Below, piece after piece: positions 52,407 through 61,940 of a stretch of DNA of 64,000 nt. Origin of the DNA: [Flexibacter] sp. ATCC 35103 (GTDB lineage Bacteria; Bacteroidota; Bacteroidia; Flavobacteriales; Flavobacteriaceae); NCBI RefSeq assembly GCF_001975985.1, contig NZ_MTQF01000010.1, positions 186,001-250,000 on the forward strand, in the 5' to 3' direction. A program made the translations under genes and the position numbers. Each line of letters begins with the position of its first letter. Within the stretch, counting starts at the first letter, position 1. Below the pieces are notes generated by a model. It made no database searches, was not told where the DNA came from, and saw only the letters and a program-made list of their open reading frames with translations.

Positions 52407-52937
52407 ATGTTTTCTTTTAAAGAATATAGTCAGGAAATTTTAAGCACCATTGTTCTCCTTTTTGCTTTAGTAGCGCTACGGGTTATTATTGCAAAACTTA
52501 TACGCCGTTACGCCAGTACGAGTCATTTATTAGAGCACCGTACAAATTTGGTAATCAAATATATTCAGATATTAATGAATATACTGGTAACCATAAGCTT
52601 AATTGTTATTTGGGGTGTTGATACAAAAGATATTTTTATCACCGTTTCTTCAATTGCGACCGTGATTGGTGTGGCTATGTTTGCACAATGGTCTATTTTG
52701 AGTAATATAACGTCAGGAATGATATTGTTTTTTTCGTTTCCTTTCAGAATTGGCGATACCATCAAAATTCATGATAAAGATTTCCCTATCGAAGCAGAGA
52801 TTGAAGATATTAGTGCATTTCATGTTAACTTAAGAACAAAAGAAGGCGAAAAAATTATTTTTCCAAACAATCTATTATTGCAAAAAGGAATCTCGATTAT
52901 GCCTACACATTACGAAGACAAAGAATTCTTTGATTAA
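52407..52937 (+). CDS. small mechanosensitive channel (MscS family)
   Basis: The 176-residue protein has helices near 12-28 and 50-70, and a pore-lining third helix (FITVSSIATVIGVAMFAQWSIL) typical of MscS. A beta domain with FPFRIGDTIKI follows. It lacks most of the large cytoplasmic cage, so it is a small version of the channel. It is the last gene of the run that starts at 49509. Confidence 0.85.
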   Translation: MFSFKEYSQEILSTIVLLFALVALRVIIAKLIRRYASTSHLLEHRTNLVIKYIQILMNILVTISLIVIWGVDTKDIFITVSSIATVIGVAMFAQWSILSNITSGMILFFSFPFRIGDTIKIHDKDFPIEAEIEDISAFHVNLRTKEGEKIIFPNNLLLQKGISIMPTHYEDKEFFD

Positions 52938-53049
52938 AATTATAATGGGAATTTTATAAACTAATACTAAAAAGCTAAAACGATATTTTTTAAATAAAAT
53001 ATAATATTTGTTTTACCAATTACTAGTTTTTACTAATTCACCAAATAAA

Positions 53050-54150
53050 ATGATTCGTAACATAGAATTACCGTTTTATGCTAAACTTGCTTTTATACTT
53101 GTTAGCTTAATTTCTTTTGCTTTTATATTTTGCCTTGGCAAAGATATTATCACACCAGTATTAATGGCATTTTTATTTGCCGTATTATTAGTGCCCATTT
53201 TTACTTTTTTAAATTCCCGTTTAAAATTCCCCAGACATTTAGCCGCTGCTTGCTGTATTTTACTTTTTGCAGCTTGTATTGTGGGTATTTTGGTTTTTAT
53301 TTCGTATCAGGTAAGTGATATTGCAAATGATTTTGACACTATAAAAAAGAATGCTAATAAGTTTATCACAGACATTCATAGATTTGTAAAAGATAATTTT
53401 CATGTAAGCATTGGCGAACAAAAAAAATACATTGATACCGTAGCCAAAGATTCTGTACAAAATGGAAAAGCAACTATAGGTTCTGCTATAGTTTCCATAA
53501 CCGATTTACTTGTAGATTGCACCATTATTCCTATTTATACTTTTCTGTTCCTTTTATATAAAGATCATTTTATTTTGTTTTTAGCTAAATTGGTTAATAA
53601 AGAAGATCATGCAAACCTAAAAGCCATTTTAGGACAAATAAAAGTTTCTATTAATAATTACATTGTAAGTCTAATTTTAGAAATGATAGTCGTGTCTGTA
53701 TTGACAGGTTTAGGGCTTTGGATTATTGGAATCAAATATTTTATCTTATTAGGATTAATAACTGGAATTCTAAACCTTATACCTTATATTGGTATTTTAA
53801 TTGCTGGTATTATTACCCTTTTGGCATCATTAACAGGTTCTGGCGAAAGCTCCGTTATACTAGGGATTTTAATTGTAAACATCATCGTTCAATTGATAGA
53901 CAATAATTTATTAGTGCCTTTAATTATCAATTCTAAAGTAGAAATTAATGCCTTTGTTTCTATCATGGGAATTATTATTGGTGGTGCAGCTGCCGGGATA
54001 TCAGGTATGTTTTTAGCCATTCCTCTCTTAGCTATTCTAAAAATCATATTTGACAGAATTGAATCCTTAGAACCATGGGGTTATCTAATGGGCAATCATA
54101 TGCCCAGAAAATTTACCTGGAGAATTCGAAAAGCAAAAATCGAAAACTAA
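53050..54150 (+). CDS. AI-2E-family permease (TqsA-like)
   Basis: The 366-residue protein has eight predicted helices with the family architecture (LAFILVSLISFAFIFCLG, a long extracytoplasmic segment, then LVDCTIIPIYTFLFLLY, GLWIIGIKYFILLGLITG and a conserved C-terminal pattern EINAFVSIMGIIIGGAAAGI). AI-2E members export autoinducers or act as sodium-proton antiporters; which here is unclear. I chose ATG 53050 (MIRNIEL). A TTG at 53008, inside TAATATTTG, would add 14 residues but belongs to the promoter. Confidence 0.88.
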   Translation: MIRNIELPFYAKLAFILVSLISFAFIFCLGKDIITPVLMAFLFAVLLVPIFTFLNSRLKFPRHLAAACCILLFAACIVGILVFISYQVSDIANDFDTIKKNANKFITDIHRFVKDNFHVSIGEQKKYIDTVAKDSVQNGKATIGSAIVSITDLLVDCTIIPIYTFLFLLYKDHFILFLAKLVNKEDHANLKAILGQIKVSINNYIVSLILEMIVVSVLTGLGLWIIGIKYFILLGLITGILNLIPYIGILIAGIITLLASLTGSGESSVILGILIVNIIVQLIDNNLLVPLIINSKVEINAFVSIMGIIIGGAAAGISGMFLAIPLLAILKIIFDRIESLEPWGYLMGNHMPRKFTWRIRKAKIEN

Positions 54151-54235
54151 ATAGTACTTAGATTTTACAAAAAAGTCTTATTAATTTCTTATATTCATAC
54201 TATATATCAACTTTAAGCCAGCCATCAATTATCTA

Positions 54236-56065
54236 ATGTTTGTAAACAAAAAAATAGTCGTTTTTATTTTGTTATGCTTTTGCTTACAAGGCACCTATGC
54301 TCAGACTGATAAATCGAAAAAGGATACAAGCAATAAAAAAGACAGCACAGAAGTTTATACAAAAATTAAAAATTATTCAAAAAAGAATAAATTTACGCAA
54401 ACCCTTCATAAACTATTTTTCAGAACAGCAAAAACCAAAAAAAAGGAACAAATTCTTGTACAAAATGACACTACCAATTTTAATGGTAAAATTATCAGGA
54501 ACATTAATATCGTAACCCTTGATCCTTTTGGGCATTCTATTTCTGACACGACCCAAATGCCGAAAAATTGGGGAGAAAGAACAGGAAACAGACTGCATTT
54601 GAAAACAAAAAAAATCGCAATCTATAATCTGCTGTTATTTAAAAGAAATTCAGCTTATAATACTTATAAAGTACAGGAATCTGAGCGTTTGATACGTTCT
54701 CAGAAATATGTAACAGCAGTTAGAATAACGAACAAACTTGCAGGCGCAGCATCAGATTCTGTAGATGTTACGATTCGTGTTCTGGATTCCTGGAGTACAA
54801 TACCAAAATTTTCGATCTCTAGTAATCGTGTTTCTCTCGGGTTTAAAGAAAAAGACTTTTTTGGCTCAGGACAGCAATTGGAATATCGTTTTACAAACAG
54901 GTTTGATGATGGACGAAATGCTAATGAAGTTACCTATACCGTTCCTAATATTAAAAATACTTATATCGGAACGACGCTTTATTATAATATGGATCTTGAC
55001 AATAATTATACTAAAAGCATCAATATAGAACGGCTCTTTTATTCCCCGCTTACAAAATGGGCCGGAGGAGCTTATGTGGGGCAGATTTTTAGACGGGATA
55101 CTTTACAGGCGCCGGATATGACTTATGCCTATCAGCCTTTTAAAAATAATTTTCAGGATTTATGGGCTGGACATGCTTCAAAAGTATTTGAAGATGAAAA
55201 CGGTATAACAAACCTGGTTGCCAGCGGACGTTTTCTAAATGTTAATTATAGCGAAAGTCCGTCTGAACTTTATGATCCAACAAATTTTTATTCAGATGAG
55301 AAATTTATTTTTACAGGAATTGGGCTTAACAGGCGTAAATTTATAAAAGAAACTTACCTTTTTAGAAATGGACAAGTTGAAGATGTACCGATAGGCCGAA
55401 TTTATGGGGTTACTTTTGGATATCAATACAAGAATGCATTTTGGAGGCCTTATGTTGGGGCACAATTTTCTTTTGGAAATTATTACAGATGGGGATTTCT
55501 AAGTATGAATTTTGAAGCCGGAACCTTCTTTCATCAATCAAAAACATATCAAACCGCTTTTTTGATGGAAACCAATTATTTTACAAAACTCTACAAAATA
55601 GGCAATTGGAAACTCAGACAATTTGTAAATCCAAAATTTGTTATAGGTGCAAATCGTGAAGCTATTATTGGTGATCAACTGAATATCAACGAACAAAATG
55701 GTTTAGCTGGATTCAACAGCGCAATATACGGAACAAATAAGATGGTTTTGTCACTGCAAACCCAAAGCTATTCTCCTCATGCGCTTTGGGGATTTCGTAT
55801 GAACCCGTTTTTTAATTATTCGATTGCCGTATTAGGAAGTCCCAATAATGCTATGGGAAGAAATAAAGCATATCAAAAAATCACTTTAGGTTTATTGATC
55901 AGCAATGATTACCTGGTATTCAGTTCGTTTCAGCTTTCTATTTCCTACTACCCTACTATTCCATATCAGGGTGATAATGTATTTAAAACAAATACTTTTG
56001 AAACCACTGATTTTGGCTTGCAAAATTTTGAGCTTGCAAAACCAAGAGCTGTAGAATACAGATAA
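54236..56065 (+). CDS. outer-membrane protein with a POTRA-like domain and beta-barrel
   Basis: The 609-residue protein has a signal peptide (MFVNKKIVVFILLCFCLQGTYAQ), a basic Lys-rich stretch (25-80), a POTRA-type domain (about 88-190; KIIRNINIVTLDPFGHSI, VTIRVLDSWSTIP) and a C-terminal beta-barrel of many strands (from about 195). It looks like a relative of the BamA/Omp85 family in Bacteroidota, but its barrel lacks an obvious RGF motif. The client is unknown. It does not form an operon with a partner. Confidence 0.8.
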   Translation: MFVNKKIVVFILLCFCLQGTYAQTDKSKKDTSNKKDSTEVYTKIKNYSKKNKFTQTLHKLFFRTAKTKKKEQILVQNDTTNFNGKIIRNINIVTLDPFGHSISDTTQMPKNWGERTGNRLHLKTKKIAIYNLLLFKRNSAYNTYKVQESERLIRSQKYVTAVRITNKLAGAASDSVDVTIRVLDSWSTIPKFSISSNRVSLGFKEKDFFGSGQQLEYRFTNRFDDGRNANEVTYTVPNIKNTYIGTTLYYNMDLDNNYTKSINIERLFYSPLTKWAGGAYVGQIFRRDTLQAPDMTYAYQPFKNNFQDLWAGHASKVFEDENGITNLVASGRFLNVNYSESPSELYDPTNFYSDEKFIFTGIGLNRRKFIKETYLFRNGQVEDVPIGRIYGVTFGYQYKNAFWRPYVGAQFSFGNYYRWGFLSMNFEAGTFFHQSKTYQTAFLMETNYFTKLYKIGNWKLRQFVNPKFVIGANREAIIGDQLNINEQNGLAGFNSAIYGTNKMVLSLQTQSYSPHALWGFRMNPFFNYSIAVLGSPNNAMGRNKAYQKITLGLLISNDYLVFSSFQLSISYYPTIPYQGDNVFKTNTFETTDFGLQNFELAKPRAVEYR

Positions 56066-56197
56066 TAATTTTACTTTTTTTTATAAAATTTAAACTTACG
56101 AAAACGTTTTCAAAATCAAAACTTTACGGAATAATCAAACAGATTACACTCGTTAAAATACATCATTAACCCGACCAACTACATTTTGTTTTTCATT

Positions 56198-56216
56198 TTT
56201 GGCACAGTATATGAAT
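56198..56216 (+). promoter_or_regulatory. possible sigma-54 promoter (TTTGGCAC...TATGAAT)
   Basis: TTGGCAC at 56199-56205 matches the -24 element. The G of ATGAAT (56213) is 12 bases on from the first G of the pair, as in TTGC of the -12, though the last C of GC is A. The His-rich gene begins 42 bases later. Only a near match. Confidence 0.4.
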
Positions 56217-56257
56217 ATCCCTAAACAGGAATAACATTAACATTAAAACTAGAAAAA

Positions 56258-56776
56258 ATGAAAACAATAAAAATAGCAATCGTAGGTTTATTTCTTTTGG
56301 TTGCAAGTGCCACACAAGCTCAGGTATCTATAAATGTTAACATAGGATCTCCTCCGGCATGGGGACCACAGGGATATTCTGAAATGGAATACTACTATTT
56401 GCCAGACATTGAAGCCTATTATGATGTAAGAGCTTCGCAGTTTATTTATTTTGGAGGAGGAAGATGGGTTAGAACAACTTACTTACCAAGACAATATAGA
56501 AATTACGATTTATACGGAGGGTATAAAGTAGTTTTGACTGATTACCACGGAAGAACTCCTTATACTTACTTTGATCGTCACAGAGTAAGATATTACAAAG
56601 GGTATCACGGAGCTCCTCAAAGACCTTACAGACCAAGAGAAGTTTACGGATATAATGAACGTCCTCACAAAGAGTACAGACATGATAACAGACATCACGA
56701 TAAGCATGATAAACATGACAGACATGATAGAGACGATAGACACGATCACGATGATCACCACGGAGGAAGAAGATAA
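56258..56776 (+). CDS. secreted His/Asp/Arg-rich protein
   Basis: The 172-residue protein has a signal peptide (MKTIKIAIVGLFLLVASATQAQ). A Tyr-rich domain of about 100 residues (WGPQGYSEMEYYYLPDIEAY, YIYFGGGRW) follows, and then a C-terminal tail of about 40 residues made of His, Asp, Arg and Lys (HDKHDKHDRHDRD). The tail would bind metals such as nickel, copper or zinc. I recognise the domain only as a flavobacterial secreted type; function unknown. A possible sigma-54-like promoter precedes it and a terminator follows. Confidence 0.8.
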   Translation: MKTIKIAIVGLFLLVASATQAQVSINVNIGSPPAWGPQGYSEMEYYYLPDIEAYYDVRASQFIYFGGGRWVRTTYLPRQYRNYDLYGGYKVVLTDYHGRTPYTYFDRHRVRYYKGYHGAPQRPYRPREVYGYNERPHKEYRHDNRHHDKHDKHDRHDRDDRHDHDDHHGGRR

Positions 56777-56798
56777 TTTTTCTAAATAAATTTTCAAA

Positions 56799-56830
56799 AG
56801 AGACTATCAATATTTTGATAGTCTCTTTTT
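56799..56830 (+). terminator. intrinsic terminator of the His-rich gene
   Basis: The stem AGAGACTATCAA / TTGATAGTCTCT with a short loop is followed by seven T. Confidence 0.8.
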
Positions 56831-56911
56831 TTATGAGTTTTATTAATGAAAAAGGAAATCAATAACCAAACATTAACATTTCATTTAATTAGTCTTCAAA
56901 AATATAATTAG

Positions 56912-56919
56912 TATTTTTG
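56912..56919 (+). promoter_or_regulatory. -7 element TATTTTTG of the PIG-L operon
   Basis: An exact TAnnTTTG, whose last three bases are the in-frame TTG that would otherwise look like a start. The ATG at 56947 is 27 bases downstream. Confidence 0.6.
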
Positions 56920-56946
56920 AAGCTCTTTCAAACATTTAACTATACT

Positions 56947-59478
56947 ATGCGAAAAATTCAGATCCAGATTCTTCTTATTTTTTTAACAGGGATTTCCATT
57001 TCTTTTGCGCAACAACCACAAAAACCAAGTTCAGTAGAAATTTACAATCAAATCAAAAAATTAAATTTTTTAGGTTCAGTCTTATATGTTGCCGCCCATC
57101 CTGACGACGAAAATACACGTTTGATTGCGTGTATGGCAAATGAAATGAATGCCAGAACAGGTTATTTATCACTAACACGCGGTGATGGAGGCCAGAATTT
57201 GATTGGTCCGCAATTGCGCGAATTGTTAGGTGTTATAAGAACTCAGGAATTAATTGAAGCTAGAAAAATTGATGGCGGTGAACAGTTTTTTTCACGTGCG
57301 AATGATTTTGGTTACTCAAAAAATCCAGACGAAACCCTTGAAATCTGGGATAAAGATAAGGTTCTTGCTGATGTAATCTGGACCATTAGAAAATTTCAGC
57401 CGGATGTGATCATCAATAGATTTGATCATCGCTCTCCGGGTACAACACACGGACATCATACATCATCAGCAATGTTGAGTGTAGAAAGCTTTAAACTCAC
57501 AAACGATCCCAAAATATATCCCGACCAATTAAAATATGTGAAACCATGGCAGGTAAAACGTCAGTTTTTTAATCCATCATGGTGGTTTTACGGAAGCCAG
57601 GAAAAATTTGATGCCGCTAATAAATCTAAATTCACCAAATTAGAAACCGGAGTTTATTATAACGGAATTGGAAAATCGAATCAGGAAATTGCTGCTTTAA
57701 GCAGAAGCCGTCATCAATCGCAAGGTTTTGGAAGTACTGGTGCAAGAGGTCAGGAAACCGAATATCTGGAACTTATAAATGGTGATAATCCTAAAGAACG
57801 TGATAATTTATTTGATGGAATTGACACTTCATGGAACCGTGTTAAAAACGGAAAACCAATTGGAGATTTAATTACCGCTATTATCTCAAAATATGATTTT
57901 AGTAATCCATCAGCGAGTATTCCGGATTTAGTAAAAGCCTATTCTATGATTGAAGCGCTTGAAGATGACCACTGGAAATCTTTAAAGTCTGCTGCAATAA
58001 AAAATATAATTGCATCTTGTTCAGGATTGTATCTTGAAGCTGTGGCAAGCGAACAGGAAGCAACTCCGGGAAGTACCATTAAATTAAGTCTTGAAGCCAT
58101 TAACAGATCTCCTGTTGATATGCAATTGACAAGTGTAACGTCATTACCTGATAATAAAAACACTACTCAGAATATTGTATTAAAAAACAATAACGATCAA
58201 AAAATAAATTTACAAATTCAATTGCCCGGCAATATTGAATATACGCAGCCTTATTGGCTAAAAGAAAAAGCCAGCGTTGGGATGTATACGGTTTCAAATC
58301 AGGAAAATATTGGAATTCCGGATATTATAAGACAAGTAAAAGTACTTTTTAATATCAGCATAAATGGTATTGAAATTCCTTTTGAGCGTACCGTTGTTTA
58401 TAAATACAATGATGGCGTAAAAGGCGAAATGTACAATTTTCTGGATATTGTGCCTGAAGTAACTACTTCGATCTTAGAAAGAGTATTGATTTTTGGAAAC
58501 ACAAAAAGCAAAATGATTCCTGTAAAAGTACGCGCAGGAAAAGATGGCATTAAAGGAAATTTACAATTAGAATTACCTAGAAGCTGGAGTGTTTCTCCTA
58601 AAGAAATTCCTTTTGTTTTAGAGAAAAAAGGAAACGAGCAAATCTTTTATTTTGAGGTTACGCCGCCTGTAAACCCTGAAGAAGCAGTTGCAAAAAGCAT
58701 AGCAATAGTCGATAACAAACGCTTTGATAAAGATGAAACTATTATTGATTACGGCCATATAACCAAACAAATGGTCCTAAAACCAGCTGAATCAAAATGC
58801 ATTAGAATAGACTTAAAAACAAATGGCGATGCTATTGCTTATATTATGGGTGCCGGTGATGAAGTCCCGGAAAGCCTGGCTCAAATGGGATATAAAGTCA
58901 CAATCATAAAACCGGAAGAAATTACGCCAGAAAAACTGGATTCATTTAATGTAGTTATGACCGGAGTTCGTGCTTACAATACCGTAAATGCCTTGGCACA
59001 CAAGCAAAATATCCTTTTTAATTTTGTAAAAAGCGGTAAAAATATGATTGTGCAATACAATACATATGGCAAAACCGTTACCGATCAAATTGCGCCATAT
59101 CCTTTAAAAATTTCAAATGATCGTGTCACTGAAGAAAACGCCAAAGTTACTTTTCTCGCACCTAATCATCCTGTTTTAAATACACCAAACAAAATAAGCT
59201 CAAAAGATTTCGAAGGCTGGACACAAGAACAGGGTCTATATTATCCGGATCAATACGATTCTGCCTTCACTCCTATTATATCATCACACGATAAAGGTGA
59301 ATCTCCAAAAAATGGTGCCTTATTGGTAGCGCCGTATGGAAAAGGATATTACATTTACACTGGTTTGAGCTTTTTTAGAGAATTGCCCGAAGGTGTTGCC
59401 GGAGCGTACCGATTATTATCGAACATGATCTCTTTAAAACAGCCAGTTGAAGCTCCAAAACAAGAAATTAAGAAATAA
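56947..59478 (+). CDS. secreted PIG-L-family deacetylase with a glutamine-amidotransferase-like C-terminus
   Basis: The 843-residue protein has a signal peptide (MRKIQIQILLIFLTGISISF). The PIG-L domain has the metal motif AHPDDE (50-55) and the later HGHHTSS histidines, and removes acetyl groups from N-acetylglucosamine-type sugars. After a middle beta-rich region (about 380-620) the C-terminal 200 residues (about 640-840; AYIMGAGDEVPESLAQMG, VMTGVRAYNTVN, KNMIVQYNTYG) resemble a class I glutamine-amidotransferase/ThuA-like fold. The start is ATG 56947; a TTG at 56917 is part of the promoter. A 35-residue ORF and a sodium-solute symporter follow within 125 bp. Confidence 0.88.
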   Translation: MRKIQIQILLIFLTGISISFAQQPQKPSSVEIYNQIKKLNFLGSVLYVAAHPDDENTRLIACMANEMNARTGYLSLTRGDGGQNLIGPQLRELLGVIRTQELIEARKIDGGEQFFSRANDFGYSKNPDETLEIWDKDKVLADVIWTIRKFQPDVIINRFDHRSPGTTHGHHTSSAMLSVESFKLTNDPKIYPDQLKYVKPWQVKRQFFNPSWWFYGSQEKFDAANKSKFTKLETGVYYNGIGKSNQEIAALSRSRHQSQGFGSTGARGQETEYLELINGDNPKERDNLFDGIDTSWNRVKNGKPIGDLITAIISKYDFSNPSASIPDLVKAYSMIEALEDDHWKSLKSAAIKNIIASCSGLYLEAVASEQEATPGSTIKLSLEAINRSPVDMQLTSVTSLPDNKNTTQNIVLKNNNDQKINLQIQLPGNIEYTQPYWLKEKASVGMYTVSNQENIGIPDIIRQVKVLFNISINGIEIPFERTVVYKYNDGVKGEMYNFLDIVPEVTTSILERVLIFGNTKSKMIPVKVRAGKDGIKGNLQLELPRSWSVSPKEIPFVLEKKGNEQIFYFEVTPPVNPEEAVAKSIAIVDNKRFDKDETIIDYGHITKQMVLKPAESKCIRIDLKTNGDAIAYIMGAGDEVPESLAQMGYKVTIIKPEEITPEKLDSFNVVMTGVRAYNTVNALAHKQNILFNFVKSGKNMIVQYNTYGKTVTDQIAPYPLKISNDRVTEENAKVTFLAPNHPVLNTPNKISSKDFEGWTQEQGLYYPDQYDSAFTPIISSHDKGESPKNGALLVAPYGKGYYIYTGLSFFRELPEGVAGAYRLLSNMISLKQPVEAPKQEIKK

Positions 59479-59490
59479 AATATTCAGATT

Positions 59491-59598
59491 ATGGAAGCTA
59501 AAAAAACAAAAAAATGGAAAAAAAGCTACACTTACGTTTTGGTAGCTAACGCAATTTACATTGTGATTTTTTTCTTAATCATGCAATTATACTCATAA
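59491..59598 (+). CDS. 35-residue membrane peptide preceding the sodium-solute symporter
   Basis: This short ORF runs from ATG 59491 (12 bp after the PIG-L stop) to TAA 59598 (3 bp before the symporter ATG). It begins with a basic, Lys-rich stretch (MEAKKTKKWKKSY) and has one helix (VLVANAIYIVIFFLIMQLYS), inside-positive as a single-pass membrane protein. The tight spacing on both sides is strong evidence that it is coding. I suggest that it is a small subunit of the symporter, comparable in idea to small partners of SSS transporters (DUF4212-type), but no homology is claimed. Confidence 0.75.
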   Translation: MEAKKTKKWKKSYTYVLVANAIYIVIFFLIMQLYS

Positions 59599-59601
59599 CC
59601 T

Positions 59602-61326
59602 ATGCAACTATTTGATTGGATCGTACTTATTGTTACACTTTTATTTATTGTTGGGTACGGCTCCTGGAAAACTAAAGGAAGTAAAAACGTCGAGGATTTT
59701 ATTTTAGGAAACAATGAAACTCCATGGTATACTGTTGGGCTTTCCGTAATGGCGACACAAGCCAGTGCCATTACCTTTTTGTCAACTCCGGGACAAGCTT
59801 ATCATGACGGAATGGGTTTTGTGCAATTCTATTTTGGGTTGCCAATTGCTATGATTGTTATTTGTTTGACCTTTATTCCGTTATATCATAAAAATAAAGT
59901 CTTTACCGCTTATGAATTTCTAGAGAAACGATTTGACCTTAAAACACGTTCTCTCGCAGCAATTCTGTTTCTGGTTCAAAGAGGTTTAGGAACCGGGCTT
60001 ACCATTTATGCTCCGGCAATTATTCTATCAGCTCTTTTAGGCTGGAATTTGACTTTAATGAACATCATGATTGGTGTTCTGGTAATTATTTACACATTTT
60101 CAGGCGGAACAAAGGCGGTGAACGTGACTCAGAAACAACAAATGTTTGTGATTATGTCCGGAATGTTTATTACATTTTTCCTGATTTTGCATTATTTACC
60201 AAATGATATGACTTTTACAAGTGCATTGCATATTGCCGGTGCAAATGATAAAATGAATATTGTAGATTTCTCTTTTAATCCGGAAGAAAAATATACTTTC
60301 TGGAGCGGTATTACTGGTGGTTTTTTCCTTGCCCTCGCCTATTTTGGAACTGATCAGTCTCAGGTTGGGCGCTATTTATCAGGGAAATCAGTTCGCGAAA
60401 GCCAAATGGGTTTGATCATGAACGGACTTTTAAAAGTGCCAATGCAATTCTTTATTTTGTTAACCGGAGTTATGGTTTTTGTGTTTTTTCAGTTTAATCC
60501 TGTTCCGTTAAATTTTAATCCGAATAATAAGATTGTCATTGAAAAATCAGCTTATAAAGAAGAATATCATGCTTTAGAGAAAAAGCTAAGCACACTTTCA
60601 GAAGATAAAAAAGTAATTAATTTATTGTACATCGATCAGCTCAATCAGGATTTTGACAATCCTATTTTGCGAAAAGAATTAGTTACGCTGTCTAATAAAG
60701 AAAAAGACCTGCGTGATCGTGCGAAAGAAATTATATTAAAAGCAGATAGCAATAGCGAAACCAACGATAAAGATTATGTGTTTTTTCACTTTATCCTGCA
60801 TTATTTACCTAAAGGGCTTATTGGTTTATTATTGGCGGTAATTCTTTCAGCTGCAATGTCATCAACAGCATCAGGATTAAATGCTTTGGCCTCTACAACG
60901 GCGATTGATATTTATAAAAGAAATCTAAAAACCATAAAATCTGAGAAACATTATCTAAACGCTACTAAATTTTTCACCTTATTCTGGGGAGTTGTAGCCA
61001 TACTTTTTGCCTGTGTAGGTACTTTGTTTGAAAATTTAATTCAGTTGGTAAATATCATTGGGTCTATTTTCTACGGTACCGTTTTAGGAATTTTTTTAGT
61101 TGGTTTTTATCTGCGTCGTGTAAAAGCAAAAGCTATGTTTTACAGTGCTATAATTAGTCAAATGACTATATTTTTTATCTATTACTTTATGATTTACAAA
61201 CAGGAAAAATTAGGTTATTTATGGCTTAATTTTATTGGAGCAATGCTGACAATTGTATTGTCATTATTAATGCAGTTTCTGTTTTTTAAAAAAGAACCCA
61301 ATAATGATGAAGTTGTTTTAGAGTAA
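59602..61326 (+). CDS. sodium:solute symporter (SSS family)
   Basis: The 574-residue protein has about 13 predicted helices with an SSS fold (LFIVGYGSWKTKGSKNVEDF, FLGWNL region and LAYFGTDQSQVGRYLSG). An insertion of roughly 90 residues (about 300-390, EKSAYKEEYHALEKKLSTL...) between helices is hydrophilic and predicted helical. The substrate cannot be named; the association with PIG-L suggests an amino sugar or a glycan-derived product. A DUF805 gene follows after 30 bp. Confidence 0.92.
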   Translation: MQLFDWIVLIVTLLFIVGYGSWKTKGSKNVEDFILGNNETPWYTVGLSVMATQASAITFLSTPGQAYHDGMGFVQFYFGLPIAMIVICLTFIPLYHKNKVFTAYEFLEKRFDLKTRSLAAILFLVQRGLGTGLTIYAPAIILSALLGWNLTLMNIMIGVLVIIYTFSGGTKAVNVTQKQQMFVIMSGMFITFFLILHYLPNDMTFTSALHIAGANDKMNIVDFSFNPEEKYTFWSGITGGFFLALAYFGTDQSQVGRYLSGKSVRESQMGLIMNGLLKVPMQFFILLTGVMVFVFFQFNPVPLNFNPNNKIVIEKSAYKEEYHALEKKLSTLSEDKKVINLLYIDQLNQDFDNPILRKELVTLSNKEKDLRDRAKEIILKADSNSETNDKDYVFFHFILHYLPKGLIGLLLAVILSAAMSSTASGLNALASTTAIDIYKRNLKTIKSEKHYLNATKFFTLFWGVVAILFACVGTLFENLIQLVNIIGSIFYGTVLGIFLVGFYLRRVKAKAMFYSAIISQMTIFFIYYFMIYKQEKLGYLWLNFIGAMLTIVLSLLMQFLFFKKEPNNDEVVLE

Positions 61327-61356
61327 TTTTAAAAAAAAATTAAATAAAAATATTCT

Positions 61357-61725
61357 GTGAAAAATTTAAAAAATATTTTATTTTTTTATTCTTCTTTTAA
61401 AACCAAATCAGGAAGAGTCGAATATGGTATTTATTTTTTAGTAAATGTTTTATTGACTCTTTTAGCTTTAGATTTATACCGTAACGTAAATTTAAACAAT
61501 GAAAAAATTCTTAATATATTTTATAGTTGTCTAATTGTATTAGTTACGTTTGTTCCTATGCAAGCTGTTACAACGCGAAGATTAAGAGACTTGACCGCAA
61601 ATCCCACTTTTGTTATTTTTAATTTCATCCCTATCCTCAATATAGCTTTCATTATATTTTTACTATTGGTGAAAAAAGCAATAACAAGCAAACCCCAGGC
61701 GATTAATAAAACAAAAAATTCTTAA
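61357..61725 (+). CDS. DUF805-like small membrane protein
   Basis: The 122-residue protein uses a GTG start (MKNLKNILFFYSSFKTKSGRVEYG). The pattern of a leading SGRVEYGIYFL block, three to four helices, and VTTRRLRDLTANP (family Arg-rich motif) matches DUF805 as I know it. No function is assigned. It probably ends the PIG-L / symporter transcript. A Flavo-1-like element comes next. Confidence 0.8.
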   Translation: MKNLKNILFFYSSFKTKSGRVEYGIYFLVNVLLTLLALDLYRNVNLNNEKILNIFYSCLIVLVTFVPMQAVTTRRLRDLTANPTFVIFNFIPILNIAFIIFLLLVKKAITSKPQAINKTKNS

Positions 61726-61751
61726 CTCGATTATCTTTTAAAAACAAGATT

Positions 61752-61846
61752 GGTTAGCCCAGATAGAAGCGTTATTCTTTTTCTTGCTTCTTTAGCAAGG
61801 AAAAGATACGAGCGTCCCGAGGCTACGGGAGCTGGAAATAGCTCCT
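61752..61846 (+). ncRNA. Flavo-1-like structured RNA element, copy C
   Basis: It starts TTAGCCCAGATAGAAGCG, has hairpin CTTTTTCTTGC / GCAAGGAAAAG, then a second hairpin CCCGAGGCTACGGG and ends GGAAATAGCTCCT. The order of the two hairpins differs from copy B, where the second is nested in the first. It lies 26 bp after the DUF805 gene. Confidence 0.6.
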
Positions 61847-61940
61847 GAAAATTCTAATTCAAAAATTTATTACTTTAACCTTGTCCTAAACCATCATTCT
61901 TAGATTATAAAATATATTTTTAATTATTCTACAGCTTTTT

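Noticed and set aside
56469-56810. Two minus-strand ORFs opposite the His-rich secreted protein
   Set aside because: They are reverse-complement by-products of the repetitive His/Asp codons (CAT/GAT) and run into the terminator.
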